A program made the position numbers and the translations under genes. A model generated the notes under the pieces. It searched no databases. It worked only from the letters and a program-made list of their open reading frames with translations, and had not been told where the DNA came from. Positions 51,952-61,422 of a stretch of DNA of 64,000 nt are shown here, piece by piece. Every line of letters begins with the position of its first letter. Position 1 is the stretch's first letter. Source of the DNA: Alphaproteobacteria bacterium. Its GTDB lineage: Bacteria > Myxococcota_A > UBA796 > GCA-2862545. The stretch spans positions 1 through 64,000 of the forward strand of contig JACKER010000016.1 in NCBI GenBank assembly GCA_020632925.1, read 5' to 3'.

Positions 51952-53466
51952 ATGTCCCGCTCCCTCGCCATGCTCGCCTTCCTCCCCATGGTGGCGTGCA
52001 CGAACTCCGCGCTCCAGGACGAGGTGCTGGCGCCAGCCTCCCTCGACGACATGGGCGAGGACGCGGTCGAGGGTGAGTTCGTCATCGACGCCGACGTGCC
52101 GGACGGGCTGGCCGCGGACCTCGGGCTCCTCAAGCTCGACTACGACGCCGAGATGGGTGCCGGCCTGTACCGCTCCGACGAGGGCGCCGACCTGTGGACG
52201 CTGTCCACCGCCCTCAAGCAGAACCTCCGCGGCGACGTGCTCGTCGAGCACAACCGCCTCCGGACCGCGAGCCGGACGGTGAACGACCCCAACCGTCGGT
52301 TCCAGTGGAACCTCGATCAGCTCGGCATGAACGACGTGTGGGACGTGGCGACCGGACGCGGCGTCATGGTGGCCGTCGTCGACTCGGGCGTCTCGACGCG
52401 CGGCGGGGACCTCCCCCGCAACTACGTCCGCGGCAAGGACTTCGTGCAGAACGACAACGACCCGACCGACACCAACGGGCACGGGACCCACGTGGCCGGT
52501 ACCGTGGCGCAGGCGACGGACAACGGGCGCGGCATGGCCGGCGTCGCCTTCGACGCGACCCTGCTCGGCGTGCGGGTGCTCGACACGAACGGCTCGGGCT
52601 CGTCCTACTCGGTCGCGCAGGGCATCCGCTACGCCGCGGACGCCGGCGCCGACGTGATCAACCTCTCGCTCGGCAGCTCGTCCTCGACCTCCACCGAGCG
52701 CGACGCCATCGCCTACGCCGTGTCCAAGGGCGTCGTCGTCGTGGCGGCCTCGGGCAACGAGTACCGGAACACGGTGTCCTACCCGGCCGCCTACCCCGAC
52801 GTGATCGCGGTCGGCGCGGTCGGCGGCGACGGCACGGTGGCCCCCTACAGCAACGGCGGCAGCGCGCTCGACGTGGTGGCGCCCGGCGGCGACATGCGGA
52901 AGGACACGAACCGCGACGGCTACCGTGACGGCATCCTGCAGGAGACCATCACCGGCTACGAGTGGTTCGAGGGCACGTCGATGGCCTCGCCGCACGTCGC
53001 GGGCATCGCCGCCATCCTGCTGTCGGCGGGCGCCCGTCCCGGCGAGATCCGCGACCTGCTCGTGTCGACCGCCAAGGGCAGCGGCCGCCCGACGACCCGC
53101 GCCGGGTACGGCCTGATCGACCCGATGGCGGCGCTGCGCGCGATCGGCGCCAGCTCGGGCGGCGGCAACAACGGCGGTGGCAGCACCGGTGGCGGGAACA
53201 ACCGTGACACCACGCCCCCGGTGATCGACGACATCGGCGGCTACCGCAACTACGACACGCTCGTGCTCCAGTGGGTCACCGACGAGCCCACCACCACCGA
53301 GGTCGAGTTCGAGGGCTTCGGGCGCTTCGTCGGCAGCGGCGGCCTCACCACCGACCACGAGATGGGCTTCCAGATCGATCCGCGCTCGACCTACTACTTC
53401 CGGGTCTACGCGGAGGACGCGGCCGGCAACGAGTCCCGCAGCGGCCGCTGGTCGTCCAGCCCCTGA
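51952..53466 (+). CDS. Subtilisin-family (S8) lipoprotein protease
   Basis: 504 aa from ATG 51952, with AGGAGG before it. MSRSLAMLAFLPMVAC is a lipoprotein signal (MVAC, Cys16). A propeptide region (about 20-115) precedes the S8 domain with the complete triad Asp144 (VVDSGV), His177 (NGHGTHVAG) and Ser343 (GTSMASPHVAG). A Gly/Asn linker (about 400-420) leads to a fibronectin-III-like domain (about 425-500; VLQWVTDEPTTTEVEF, YYFRVYAEDAAGNES). It degrades proteins at the cell surface. A sigma-54 promoter suggests conditional expression. Confidence 0.92.
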   Translation: MSRSLAMLAFLPMVACTNSALQDEVLAPASLDDMGEDAVEGEFVIDADVPDGLAADLGLLKLDYDAEMGAGLYRSDEGADLWTLSTALKQNLRGDVLVEHNRLRTASRTVNDPNRRFQWNLDQLGMNDVWDVATGRGVMVAVVDSGVSTRGGDLPRNYVRGKDFVQNDNDPTDTNGHGTHVAGTVAQATDNGRGMAGVAFDATLLGVRVLDTNGSGSSYSVAQGIRYAADAGADVINLSLGSSSSTSTERDAIAYAVSKGVVVVAASGNEYRNTVSYPAAYPDVIAVGAVGGDGTVAPYSNGGSALDVVAPGGDMRKDTNRDGYRDGILQETITGYEWFEGTSMASPHVAGIAAILLSAGARPGEIRDLLVSTAKGSGRPTTRAGYGLIDPMAALRAIGASSGGGNNGGGSTGGGNNRDTTPPVIDDIGGYRNYDTLVLQWVTDEPTTTEVEFEGFGRFVGSGGLTTDHEMGFQIDPRSTYYFRVYAEDAAGNESRSGRWSSSP

Positions 53467-53485
53467 CGGCGGTACGGGGCGGTGC

Positions 53486-54544
53486 ATGTCCACCGTCCCC
53501 GACGCCTCCTGGCTCGCCGAGCGCCTGATCCCCTGGTACCGCGAGCACGCCCGGGACCTGCCCTGGAGGCGCGACCCGACGCCGTACCGGGTGCTGTTGT
53601 CCGAGGTGATGCTCCAGCAGACCCGCGTCGACACCGTGCTGCCCTACTTCGAGCGCTTCCTCGCGCGCTGGCCCACCCTCGAGGACCTGGCGGCCGCACC
53701 CGACGAGGACGTGCTCGCGGCGTGGGCGGGGCTCGGGTACTACTCCCGGGCGCGTCGGCTGCTCGCGACCGCGCGGGCCGCCTCGGCGCTCGGAGGGCTG
53801 CCCGACACCGTCGAGGAGCTGCGCGCGTTGCCGGGCATCGGCCCGTACACCGCCGGCGCCATCGCCTCCATCGCCTTCGGTCGCGCCGCCCCGCTGGTGG
53901 ACGGCAACGTGGAGCGCGTGATCTGCCGGGTCGACCGGCGCACCGAGGACCCGCGCAAGGAGGGCAGGGCGGGGGTCTGGGCCCGGGTGGCGGCGCTGCA
54001 CGAGGCGAGCGAGCCCGCCGATCCGAGCGCCTTGAACCAGGGGCTGATGGAGCTCGGCGCGACCCTGTGCACGCCGCGCTCACCGAGCTGCGATCGGTGT
54101 CCCTGGACGGAGTGCTGCCTCGCGGGAGCCGAGGCCGAGTCGCTCCCCCGCAAGGAGCGCAAGCCGCCGCCCAGGGAGGTCCGACTCGTGTCCGTGGTCG
54201 TCCGGGGCCCGCGCGGCGTGCTGCTGGTCCGGCGTCCGACCGAGGGCCTGTTCGGCGGGCTGTGGGAGCCCCCGTGCGGGGTCGTGTCCGACGGCGACGT
54301 CGACGCGTGGGGGGTTGGCCGGACCGAGCGCGCCGGGCAGCTGGTCCACGTGCTCACGCACCGTCGGCTGGTCGTCGACGTCGTGCGCGCCGAGCGGCTC
54401 GACGACCTGCCGGACAGCTGGTGCGCCTACGAGGAGCGCGCGTGGGTCGAGGATCTGGACGCGATCGCCGTCTCCGAGCTGGCTCGGCGCATCATCGCCA
54501 CCGCGGACGGGGAGGGGACCCGGAGGGGCGGCCGGCGGAGGTAG
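53486..54544 (+). CDS. mutY: Adenine DNA glycosylase MutY
   Basis: 352 aa. The HhH-GPD core has SEVMLQQTRVDTV, with the catalytic Glu in this block, and LPGIGPYTAGAIASIAFG with the catalytic Asp region VDGNVERVICRV. The 4Fe-4S ligands fit C-x6-C-x2-C-x5-C (CTPRSPSCDRCPWTECC). The C-terminal Nudix-like 8-oxoG-sensing domain (about 225-340) is present but short. It removes A opposite 8-oxoguanine, complementing mutM at 29690. It starts 19 bp after the subtilisin stop, although a shared transcript seems unlikely for its role. Confidence 0.95.
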   Translation: MSTVPDASWLAERLIPWYREHARDLPWRRDPTPYRVLLSEVMLQQTRVDTVLPYFERFLARWPTLEDLAAAPDEDVLAAWAGLGYYSRARRLLATARAASALGGLPDTVEELRALPGIGPYTAGAIASIAFGRAAPLVDGNVERVICRVDRRTEDPRKEGRAGVWARVAALHEASEPADPSALNQGLMELGATLCTPRSPSCDRCPWTECCLAGAEAESLPRKERKPPPREVRLVSVVVRGPRGVLLVRRPTEGLFGGLWEPPCGVVSDGDVDAWGVGRTERAGQLVHVLTHRRLVVDVVRAERLDDLPDSWCAYEERAWVEDLDAIAVSELARRIIATADGEGTRRGGRRR

Positions 54545-54553
54545 GATGCGTCG

Positions 54554-55294
54554 GTGCCCACCGCCGCGGTCATCGTGATCGGGGAGGAGATCCTCTCCGG
54601 CAAGTTCGCCGACGAGAACGGCCCGTGGCTGATCGCGCGGCTCCGCGCGCTCGGCTGCGACCTGCGTCGGCTGGTGGTCGTGGGCGACGAGCCGGACGCC
54701 ATCGCCGACGAGGTCCGGCGCTGCGCGGCGACCCACGACCACGTCCTCACCACCGGCGGTGTCGGACCGACGCACGACGACCGCACCTTCGAGGGGATCG
54801 GGCTGGGTCTCGGAGCGCCCCTCGCCGAGCATCCGGAGCTGCTGGTCCTGCTCGACGCGTACGGCCTGCCGCGCACCGAGACCAACCTCCGCATGGTCCG
54901 CGTGCCCGTCGGGGCGGTGCTCGAGCGCGGCGGCGGCGGCTTCCCGACGGTCCGGGTGGGCAACGTGTGGGTCTTCCCCGGCGTGCCCGTGCTGATGCGG
55001 GCCCGCTTCGAGAGCCTGGCGCCCGCCTTCGCCGGTGAGCCCGTGCGGACCGAGCGCGTCGAGGTGGAGCGCCGCGAGGTGGAGGTGGCGGCCGCGATCG
55101 AGGACGTGGCCCGCGCGTTCCCCAGCGTCGGCATCGGCTCCTATCCGCGGTACGACGACGGAGGCCGCGAGCGACGGGTCGTGATCACCCTCGAGGCGCG
55201 GGATCCGGACGCGTTGGCGGCCGCCCTGGAGCGGCTCGCTTCCGACCTCGGCGTGTCCGCTTCGAGGTTATCGAAGGAAGGGAGCGACCGCTGA
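54554..55294 (+). CDS. CinA-like molybdopterin-binding-domain protein
   Basis: 246 aa from GTG 54554, with GGAGG 11 bases upstream. The N-terminal 170 residues are a MoCF_biosynth domain with VIGEEILSGKFADENGPWL and TTGGVGPTHDDRT, the signature of CinA/competence-damage proteins. The C-terminal nicotinamide-nucleotide amidase domain of full CinA is missing. Such short forms are common and are thought to hydrolyse or bind nucleotide-like cofactors (ADP-ribose or FAD-type pyrophosphatase in CinA). It overlaps the next gene at CTGA. Confidence 0.82.
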   Translation: MPTAAVIVIGEEILSGKFADENGPWLIARLRALGCDLRRLVVVGDEPDAIADEVRRCAATHDHVLTTGGVGPTHDDRTFEGIGLGLGAPLAEHPELLVLLDAYGLPRTETNLRMVRVPVGAVLERGGGGFPTVRVGNVWVFPGVPVLMRARFESLAPAFAGEPVRTERVEVERREVEVAAAIEDVARAFPSVGIGSYPRYDDGGRERRVVITLEARDPDALAAALERLASDLGVSASRLSKEGSDR

Positions 55295-57030
55295 AGCCCT
55301 CCGTCCTGCACGTCACCGCCACGTTCCACGGCCGCACGGTCGAGGACTGGTTCCTGCCCGCCCGCGGCGTCCTGCAGATCGGCACCGCCGCCGACGCGCC
55401 TCGCGGTGCGCAGGTCGTGGACGTCCCCACACCGCCGGGCGTTCCCTGGGTCGCCCGCGTGATGCACCGGACCGACGAGGGTGGGCGGTGGCTGCTGCAG
55501 CACCCCGATGGCCGCGTCGAGCAGATCGGCGAGCGGCCGGTCGACCTCGCGACGGGTCTGGTCCACGTCCGCCTGGCCGCCGCGCGCCGGATGCCCGTCC
55601 AGCGGTTCGAGCTCCCGTCCATCCAGGGCAGCGTCGCCTGGATGGCGATGGTCGTGATGGCCACGCTGTTCACCGTGCAGGTCGTGTGGGTCCAGGACCA
55701 CCTGTGCGAGCTGGCCGTGGCCTACCTGCCGCACGTGCCCGACGTGGTCGTGCCGTTCCTCTGGGCCGCGCTGCCCGCCGCTGGCATCGCGCTCGCGGTG
55801 GGTGCGCTGGTGGTGGCGAACGACTGGCGCGGCGTCCGTCCGGTCCTGCTCGCGCCGCTGCTCGGGATCGTCGTGCCCGCGGCGTGGCAGCTCTCCGGGG
55901 CGACGCCCGTGACGGGGGAGGAGTTCCTCGCGGGAGGCATGCAGTTCTGCTTCGACCGACCCACGGACGGCGGTGCGGGCGGGTTCACGGCGGAGTACCT
56001 CGCGCGCCTCCTGAAGAAGGACTACGCCGGCGAGGACCAGGGGCTGGTCGAAGACCGCATCGAGCGCCCCGACGCCGAACGGGAGACCAACGAACACCAC
56101 GTGTTCCTGCCCGCAGGTGCGGAGGGACCGATCACGAAGATGGGCGGCGCGGCGGAGACCAGCGTGCGTCCCGTCCGGACCCTGGTGGTCGAGGCCGATC
56201 CGGTCGTCCAGAAGAAGCAGCACGGCGAGAAGGACGCCCCCACGGAGACGGGGCCGGTCCCGACCACCAGGCCCGACGGGGGCGAGGCCTCGGCCGCGGG
56301 CAAGGAGCAGGGGCTCGAGCTCGACGCCACCGCCGACGGCGAGGACCCGACCGACACCCCCTCGGAGGACGTCGAGGGCTGGGGCGTGCCCGGCTGGTAC
56401 GACGAGAAGGACATCGCGCTCGAGAACCTCGAGATCGACGTGATGCTCAAGGTCGCGCGGCGGCGGCTGCGCATCGACCCCGACGACATCGACGCGCTCG
56501 GCATCCTGTCCTACTACCAGTACCTCGCGCAGGACTACCGGTCGGCGCTCCAGACCTACGACCACATCCTCGAGCTCTACCCGGAGGACGCCGCCGGGTA
56601 CAACAACAAGGCGCTCGTCTACAAGCGGCAGCAGGACTACCGGAAGGAGGAGGGGCTGTACCGCAAGGCGCTGTCCCTGCAGCCCATGGACGAGACCGCG
56701 TTGAACAACCTGGCGGTGAACCTGTCGCACCAGGGGCGGTTCGACGAGGCCCTCGCGATCATGAAGGACCTCGAGACCATCGACCCCGAGGACCCGTACG
56801 CCGACCTCCACCGCGCCAAGATCCACGCCGAGATGGGGCACGACGAGCAGGCGCTGCGGTACCTCGACCTCGCGCTCGCCGGCATGGCGCGGCTCGACAC
56901 GCTGCACCACATCGAGTTCCGCCAGGACATCCGGCTCGATCCGAGCTTCGCGGAGCTCCGCGAGGACGGCCGGTTCAAGTCCATCCTCATCCGTTACTAC
57001 GGGAAGGACTCTCCCCTCGAGGAGCGCTGA
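55291..57030 (+). CDS. Membrane TPR protein, FHA-like N-domain, likely CTG start
   Basis: 579 aa if it starts at CTG 55291, which overlaps the CinA-like stop and has AGGGAG 6-7 bases before it. The next possible start is GTG 55417, which would cut off the N-terminal beta domain (LHVTATFHGRTVEDWFLP, GVLQIG), and no ATG, GTG or TTG lies between them. That domain resembles the FHA-like N-parts of myxobacterial gliding/AgmX-type proteins. Three transmembrane helices (about 108-205), a charged linker and five or so TPR units (about 370-560; YYQYLAQDYRSALQTYDHIL, YNNKALVYKRQQDYRKEEGL) follow. It is a probable scaffold. Confidence 0.7.
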   Translation: MKPSVLHVTATFHGRTVEDWFLPARGVLQIGTAADAPRGAQVVDVPTPPGVPWVARVMHRTDEGGRWLLQHPDGRVEQIGERPVDLATGLVHVRLAAARRMPVQRFELPSIQGSVAWMAMVVMATLFTVQVVWVQDHLCELAVAYLPHVPDVVVPFLWAALPAAGIALAVGALVVANDWRGVRPVLLAPLLGIVVPAAWQLSGATPVTGEEFLAGGMQFCFDRPTDGGAGGFTAEYLARLLKKDYAGEDQGLVEDRIERPDAERETNEHHVFLPAGAEGPITKMGGAAETSVRPVRTLVVEADPVVQKKQHGEKDAPTETGPVPTTRPDGGEASAAGKEQGLELDATADGEDPTDTPSEDVEGWGVPGWYDEKDIALENLEIDVMLKVARRRLRIDPDDIDALGILSYYQYLAQDYRSALQTYDHILELYPEDAAGYNNKALVYKRQQDYRKEEGLYRKALSLQPMDETALNNLAVNLSHQGRFDEALAIMKDLETIDPEDPYADLHRAKIHAEMGHDEQALRYLDLALAGMARLDTLHHIEFRQDIRLDPSFAELREDGRFKSILIRYYGKDSPLEER

Positions 57031-57509
57031 TGGCCGCGCGGGTCGCGTTGATGGCCGGGTCCTTCGACCCGATGACGGTGGGGCACGTGGACGTCGCGCG
57101 CCGCGCCGCAACGCTGTTCGAGGAGCTCGTGGTCGCGGTGGGGAGCAACCCCGCGAAGCGGTACCTGTTCACGCTCGAGGAGCGCATGGACCAGGCCGCG
57201 CGCGTGCTGGACGGGCTCCCCGTGCGCGTCGTGTCGTTCTCCGGACTGCTCGTGGACGCCGCTCGCGAGCACGGCGCCGACGTGCTGGTGCGCGGGGTCC
57301 GGGGAACGACCGACGTGGAGCTCGAGCTGCGCAACGGCCAGGCGAACCGCGAGCTCTCGGGCATCGAGACCCTCTTCCTGCTGAGCAGTCCGCAGCACGC
57401 GCACATCAGCTCCTCGCTGGTCCGTGAGATCGCGGCCTATGGAGGGGACTTCGCGCGCTACGTCCCGCCCGCGATCGCCGACGAGGTGCGGACGCGCGGA
57501 CGCCGCTGA
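57030..57509 (+). CDS. coaD: Phosphopantetheine adenylyltransferase CoaD
   Basis: 159 aa from ATG 57030, which overlaps the preceding stop by one base (TGATG). GSFDPMTVGHVDVARRA has the (T/H)xGH nucleotidyltransferase motif, and RGVRGTTDVELEL and SSSLVREIAAYGGD are the typical CoaD blocks. It joins AMP to 4'-phosphopantetheine in coenzyme A synthesis. The length is normal. Confidence 0.95.
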   Translation: MAARVALMAGSFDPMTVGHVDVARRAATLFEELVVAVGSNPAKRYLFTLEERMDQAARVLDGLPVRVVSFSGLLVDAAREHGADVLVRGVRGTTDVELELRNGQANRELSGIETLFLLSSPQHAHISSSLVREIAAYGGDFARYVPPAIADEVRTRGRR

Positions 57510-57543
57510 ACGCCCCGGCTATCCTGCTTGGCCGGGAGGTCGG

Positions 57544-59550
57544 GTGCTGATCCTGTGGTCCCACATCGCTCGCGCGGACGACGCGAGCGTCGAGCTCGAG
57601 CGGGGTCGCGTCGCGATGGAGCTCGAGCACCATCGCGAGGCCCTCCAGATCGCCGAGCAGGTGCTGTCCTCGGTCCCGGACTCGGGCGAGGCCGAGCGGC
57701 TGCGGTACGAAGCGCTCGCGGCCGGCCGGCTCACACCCTCCGGTTCCCCGCCCGAGGCGGCGGGGGACGACGAGCGGCGCAAGCTCGAGGAGCTGCTCGG
57801 CGCCGCGGTCCTCGACCAGAAGGCCATCAAGACGACGGCCACCACGATCGCCAAGCAGCACCGCGATCACCCCGAGGCGCTCGGGCCGCTGTGGACGGCG
57901 CAGGACCCCAAGGTGGTCTCGCTGCGGGGCAAGCTGCTCGGCCAGGTCACGTCGCCCGACGCCGGCACGCCGCTCGACGTGCTGTACCGGATGCGGCGGC
58001 TCGCGGTCGAAGCAGGGGACTGGGGCCGCGTGGACGCGCTGACCGACGAGCTCGTGCGTCGCGGAGAGCCGCCCGCCCCGGACCGGGCGCACCTCGACCG
58101 CCTGGGGATCGAGGATCTCGCGCTGGCGATGTCGAAGGAGGCCCACCCGGCCATCCCCTTCGTGTACCCGTCGGAGGTGGTCGAGCTCGGCGACAAGCTC
58201 CAGCGGTCGTGGGGGCTGGCGGCGCGTTGGGCCGATCTCGCGGTCGCCTGGGAAGGACTGCAGGAGAAGACCGACGCTTCCACGCCCACCACGCGCGCGG
58301 CGCTGGCCTGGATCGAGGCCAACGACCTCCCGCGCGCCACGGCCGACGCGGACAGCGCGTACGATCAGGCCGGCGCTCCCCGCGACGTGGACCTGGCGGC
58401 GACCGACGAGGAGCGCCTGCGCGCCGAGATCGGAGCGGCGCTCATGGCCCGCGCCCACATCCACGCGAAGGCCGGGAACATGGCTGCGGCGCGCAGCGAC
58501 TACGGGACGGCCATCCTGTTGCGCAGCGCACTCGTCGACACGGCGCTCGGCGAGCAGCTCGATCGGCACGCGGCGGCGATCGAGGTCGGGATGACCTGGA
58601 AGGCCCCGAAGAACGGGATCGCGGCGGACGCGGCGCTCGCGGCGGCAGCGGCGGAGACCGACGTGGACAAGCGCCGGGCGATCCTGGCCGAGGCGCGGTT
58701 CCTGGCGTTCTCGGGCATGGGGAACGGGCGGAGCGTGGCCGACCAGGCGCCGCTGTGGAGCGGTCCGGTGGTCCAGGCCTACGATCTCGAGGCCCAGGCG
58801 CTGCAGGCCGCCGGCGAGCACGAGGAGGCCCGCACCTGCGCGATGATCGCCACCCTGCTCTCCGGCCGAACCGGGGCCAGCCGCTGGGAGCTGCGCGGGC
58901 GGGAGCAACACGCGCTGGGCGAGGACGACGCCGCCTTCGTCTCGCTGTCCGTGGCGCGGGCGCTCGGGGCCGAGGGACTGGACGAGCTCCTCGCCGCGAC
59001 CCACCACGGGGTGGGCTCCTGGGAGGCGGACACGGAGGCGTGGACGGCGGGGATCGCGGCCGAGGCACCCGCCCCGGCACCACGCGTGGGCAGGCCCGGT
59101 GCCGCCCCGGCCCCGACCGTGGTCCGGAGCGCGGGGCCGCGGCTGGGCGACTCCTTCCCGCCGTTCGTCGTGAAGTCGGACGCGGGGACGCTGTCCGTCG
59201 CGGCGCTGCGTGGGCGGGTGGTGCTGATCACCGCGATGGAGCTGGACTGTGCCGACTGCATGCGCATGGCGCCCGCGCTCGCGCTCATGGTCCGGAAGTT
59301 GCGAGCGGACGGGACCGACACCGCGATGATCGTGTTGTCGCTCGACGAGGAGGCGGAGGACTTCGAGCGGATGCAGACCATGGGTCGCAGCTGGGGTGAG
59401 GTGGTGTGGGCGCCGGAGCTCCGCCAGACGTTCGGGATCCGCAAGCTGCCCACGACGTGGGTGGTCGACCGGGACGGGACGACCCGCTACTTCTTCGACC
59501 ACTGGCTGTCCGCCGACGAGCTCCGCGCCCAGATCGAGAACCTGGACTGA
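57544..59550 (+). CDS. Exported protein with C-terminal thioredoxin (TlpA-like) domain
   Basis: 668 aa from GTG 57544, with GGGAGG 5 bases upstream. VLILWSHIARAD is a very short signal. Residues about 20-500 are helical and TPR-like (VAMELEHHREALQIAEQVLS, EARTCAMIATLLSGRTG). From about 530 a thioredoxin fold of the AhpC/TlpA kind begins (LGDSFPPFVV, VVLITAMELDCADCMRM) with the CADC redox pair at 569/572 and cis-Pro in LPTTWVVDRDG. It likely acts as a periplasmic disulfide reductase with a protein-binding arm. A TATCCT element lies 18 bp upstream of the start. Confidence 0.75.
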   Translation: MLILWSHIARADDASVELERGRVAMELEHHREALQIAEQVLSSVPDSGEAERLRYEALAAGRLTPSGSPPEAAGDDERRKLEELLGAAVLDQKAIKTTATTIAKQHRDHPEALGPLWTAQDPKVVSLRGKLLGQVTSPDAGTPLDVLYRMRRLAVEAGDWGRVDALTDELVRRGEPPAPDRAHLDRLGIEDLALAMSKEAHPAIPFVYPSEVVELGDKLQRSWGLAARWADLAVAWEGLQEKTDASTPTTRAALAWIEANDLPRATADADSAYDQAGAPRDVDLAATDEERLRAEIGAALMARAHIHAKAGNMAAARSDYGTAILLRSALVDTALGEQLDRHAAAIEVGMTWKAPKNGIAADAALAAAAAETDVDKRRAILAEARFLAFSGMGNGRSVADQAPLWSGPVVQAYDLEAQALQAAGEHEEARTCAMIATLLSGRTGASRWELRGREQHALGEDDAAFVSLSVARALGAEGLDELLAATHHGVGSWEADTEAWTAGIAAEAPAPAPRVGRPGAAPAPTVVRSAGPRLGDSFPPFVVKSDAGTLSVAALRGRVVLITAMELDCADCMRMAPALALMVRKLRADGTDTAMIVLSLDEEAEDFERMQTMGRSWGEVVWAPELRQTFGIRKLPTTWVVDRDGTTRYFFDHWLSADELRAQIENLD

Positions 59551-59571
59551 CGGACACGGAAGGTAGATCAC

Positions 59572-61395
59572 ATGTGTGGAATCGTTGCGTACATCGGCGG
59601 AGAGGCTGCTCTCCCCCGGCTGATCGAGGGGCTCCGTCGCCTGGAGTACCGAGGGTACGACTCAGCGGGGGTGGCGGTCCTCGACGGTGAAGGGCTGTGG
59701 GTCCGCAAGGACGTCGGGCGCGTGAGCGAGCTGGCGGGCCACCTCCAGGGTGGTCCAGGGACGCAGGTGGGGATCGCCCACACACGCTGGGCGACGCACG
59801 GCGGCGTCACGCAGCCCAACGCCCACCCCCACACGGACGGCACCGGCCGGATCGCGGTGGTGCACAACGGGATCATCGAGAACAGCAGTGAGATCCGGGC
59901 GCGCCTCGGCAAGCGCGGCGTGACCTTCAAGTCGGAGACCGACACCGAGGTCCTGCCGCACCTGATCCGCGAGGCGTACAAGGGCGATCCGCTCCAGGCG
60001 GTCCGTGACGCGCTGGCGCACGTGCGCGGGACCTACGGGATCGCCGTGGTCTTCGCCGACGCGCCCGACGTGCTGGTGGTGGCGCGCAACGGCTCGCCGC
60101 TCGTCGTCGGCCTGGGGCGAGGGGAGACCGTGGTCGCCTCCGATCCGCAGGCGGTCGTCGCCCACACGCGCCAGGTCGTCTACCTCCAGGACAAGGAGAT
60201 CGCGCTGGTCACGCGGGAGGGCGTGCAGGTCTCGACGCTCGAGGGGCGCGAGGTCCAGCTCCCCGTGGAGACGCTCGACGGTGACTACGGGCTCGCGAGC
60301 AAGGAGGGCTTCCCGCACTTCATGCTCAAGGAGATCCACGAGCAGCCTCGCTCGATCCGCCGCGCGCTGCGGGGCCGGCTCCAGCTCGAGGAGGGGAACG
60401 CCAAGCTCGGCGGGCTCAACATGACGCCGCGCGATCTCGTCGCCGTGAACTCGGTGATCTCGCTCGGGTGCGGGACGAGCTTCCACGCGGGGATGGCCGC
60501 CGCGATGGCGATCGAGGCGCTGGCGCGCGTCCCGGCGCGGGCCGAGATCGCGAGCGAGTTCCGGTACCGCCACCCGATCATCCCGCGAGACACGCTGTAC
60601 TTCGCCATCTCGCAGTCCGGGGAGACCGCGGACACGCTGGGCGCGGTCCAGGAGGTCCAGCTCAAGGGCGGCGAGGTCATGGGCGTGGTCAACGTCGTCG
60701 GCTCGACCATCGCCCGGACCTGCGCCCGCGGCGTCTACGTCCACTCCGGTCCGGAGATCGCCGTCGCGAGCACCAAGGCCTTCACCTCGCAGGTGGCGGC
60801 GATGCTCGTCTATACGCTGATGATGGCGCGCTGCACGAACCTGTCCCTCGAGCAGGGGCAGCTGGTCGCGAAGGCGCTGGACGCGGTGCCGGGCGCGGTC
60901 GCGCACTACCTCTCCGAGCCCGGCCCGATCGAGGAGGCCGTCGAGCGGATCGCGAAGGCCCGGTACGTCCTGTTCCTCGGCCGCGGGTTCAGCTACCCGG
61001 TCGCCCTCGAGGGGGCGCTCAAGCTCAAGGAGATCGCGTACATCCCCAGCGAGGGGTACCCGGCGGGCGAGATGAAGCACGGGCCGATCGCCATGCTCGA
61101 CCCCGGGACGCCGGTGGTCTTCGTGTGCCCGCGGGACGGACAGACCGAGAAGGCGATCTCCAACATGATGGAGGTCAAGGCGCGCGGTGCCTGGCTGATC
61201 GTCATCCACACCCGCGGCGACGACGAGGTCGCCCGCCTCGCGGACCTCGCGATCCCGGTCCCGGAGACCGCGGACTTCGCGAGCCCGCTGGTCACGGTGC
61301 TGCCGCTGCAGTTGATCGCGTACCACGCCGGACTCGCGCTGGGCCGTGACGTGGACAAGCCTCGCAACCTCGCGAAGTCGGTCACGGTGGAATAG
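59572..61395 (+). CDS. glmS: Glutamine-fructose-6-phosphate aminotransferase GlmS
   Basis: 607 aa, the usual length. Cys2 of MCGIVAYIG is the glutaminase nucleophile, with GIAHTRWATHGG and YRGYDSAG completing the domain (1-230). Two SIS domains follow, with GCGTSFHAG, ISQSGETADT and KLKEIAYIPSEGYPAGEMKH, and the terminal NLAKSVTVE is the conserved family end. It makes glucosamine-6-phosphate for cell-wall precursors. No glmS ribozyme is visible in the short leader, which only has GGAAGG before the ATG. Confidence 0.97.
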   Translation: MCGIVAYIGGEAALPRLIEGLRRLEYRGYDSAGVAVLDGEGLWVRKDVGRVSELAGHLQGGPGTQVGIAHTRWATHGGVTQPNAHPHTDGTGRIAVVHNGIIENSSEIRARLGKRGVTFKSETDTEVLPHLIREAYKGDPLQAVRDALAHVRGTYGIAVVFADAPDVLVVARNGSPLVVGLGRGETVVASDPQAVVAHTRQVVYLQDKEIALVTREGVQVSTLEGREVQLPVETLDGDYGLASKEGFPHFMLKEIHEQPRSIRRALRGRLQLEEGNAKLGGLNMTPRDLVAVNSVISLGCGTSFHAGMAAAMAIEALARVPARAEIASEFRYRHPIIPRDTLYFAISQSGETADTLGAVQEVQLKGGEVMGVVNVVGSTIARTCARGVYVHSGPEIAVASTKAFTSQVAAMLVYTLMMARCTNLSLEQGQLVAKALDAVPGAVAHYLSEPGPIEEAVERIAKARYVLFLGRGFSYPVALEGALKLKEIAYIPSEGYPAGEMKHGPIAMLDPGTPVVFVCPRDGQTEKAISNMMEVKARGAWLIVIHTRGDDEVARLADLAIPVPETADFASPLVTVLPLQLIAYHAGLALGRDVDKPRNLAKSVTVE

Positions 61396-61422
61396 GCCCA
61401 CCTCGCAGTGCGGGGAGGCGGC

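Noticed and set aside
59551..59571. glmS ribozyme
   Set aside because: Only 21 bp separate glmS from the previous gene and no ribozyme core is present.
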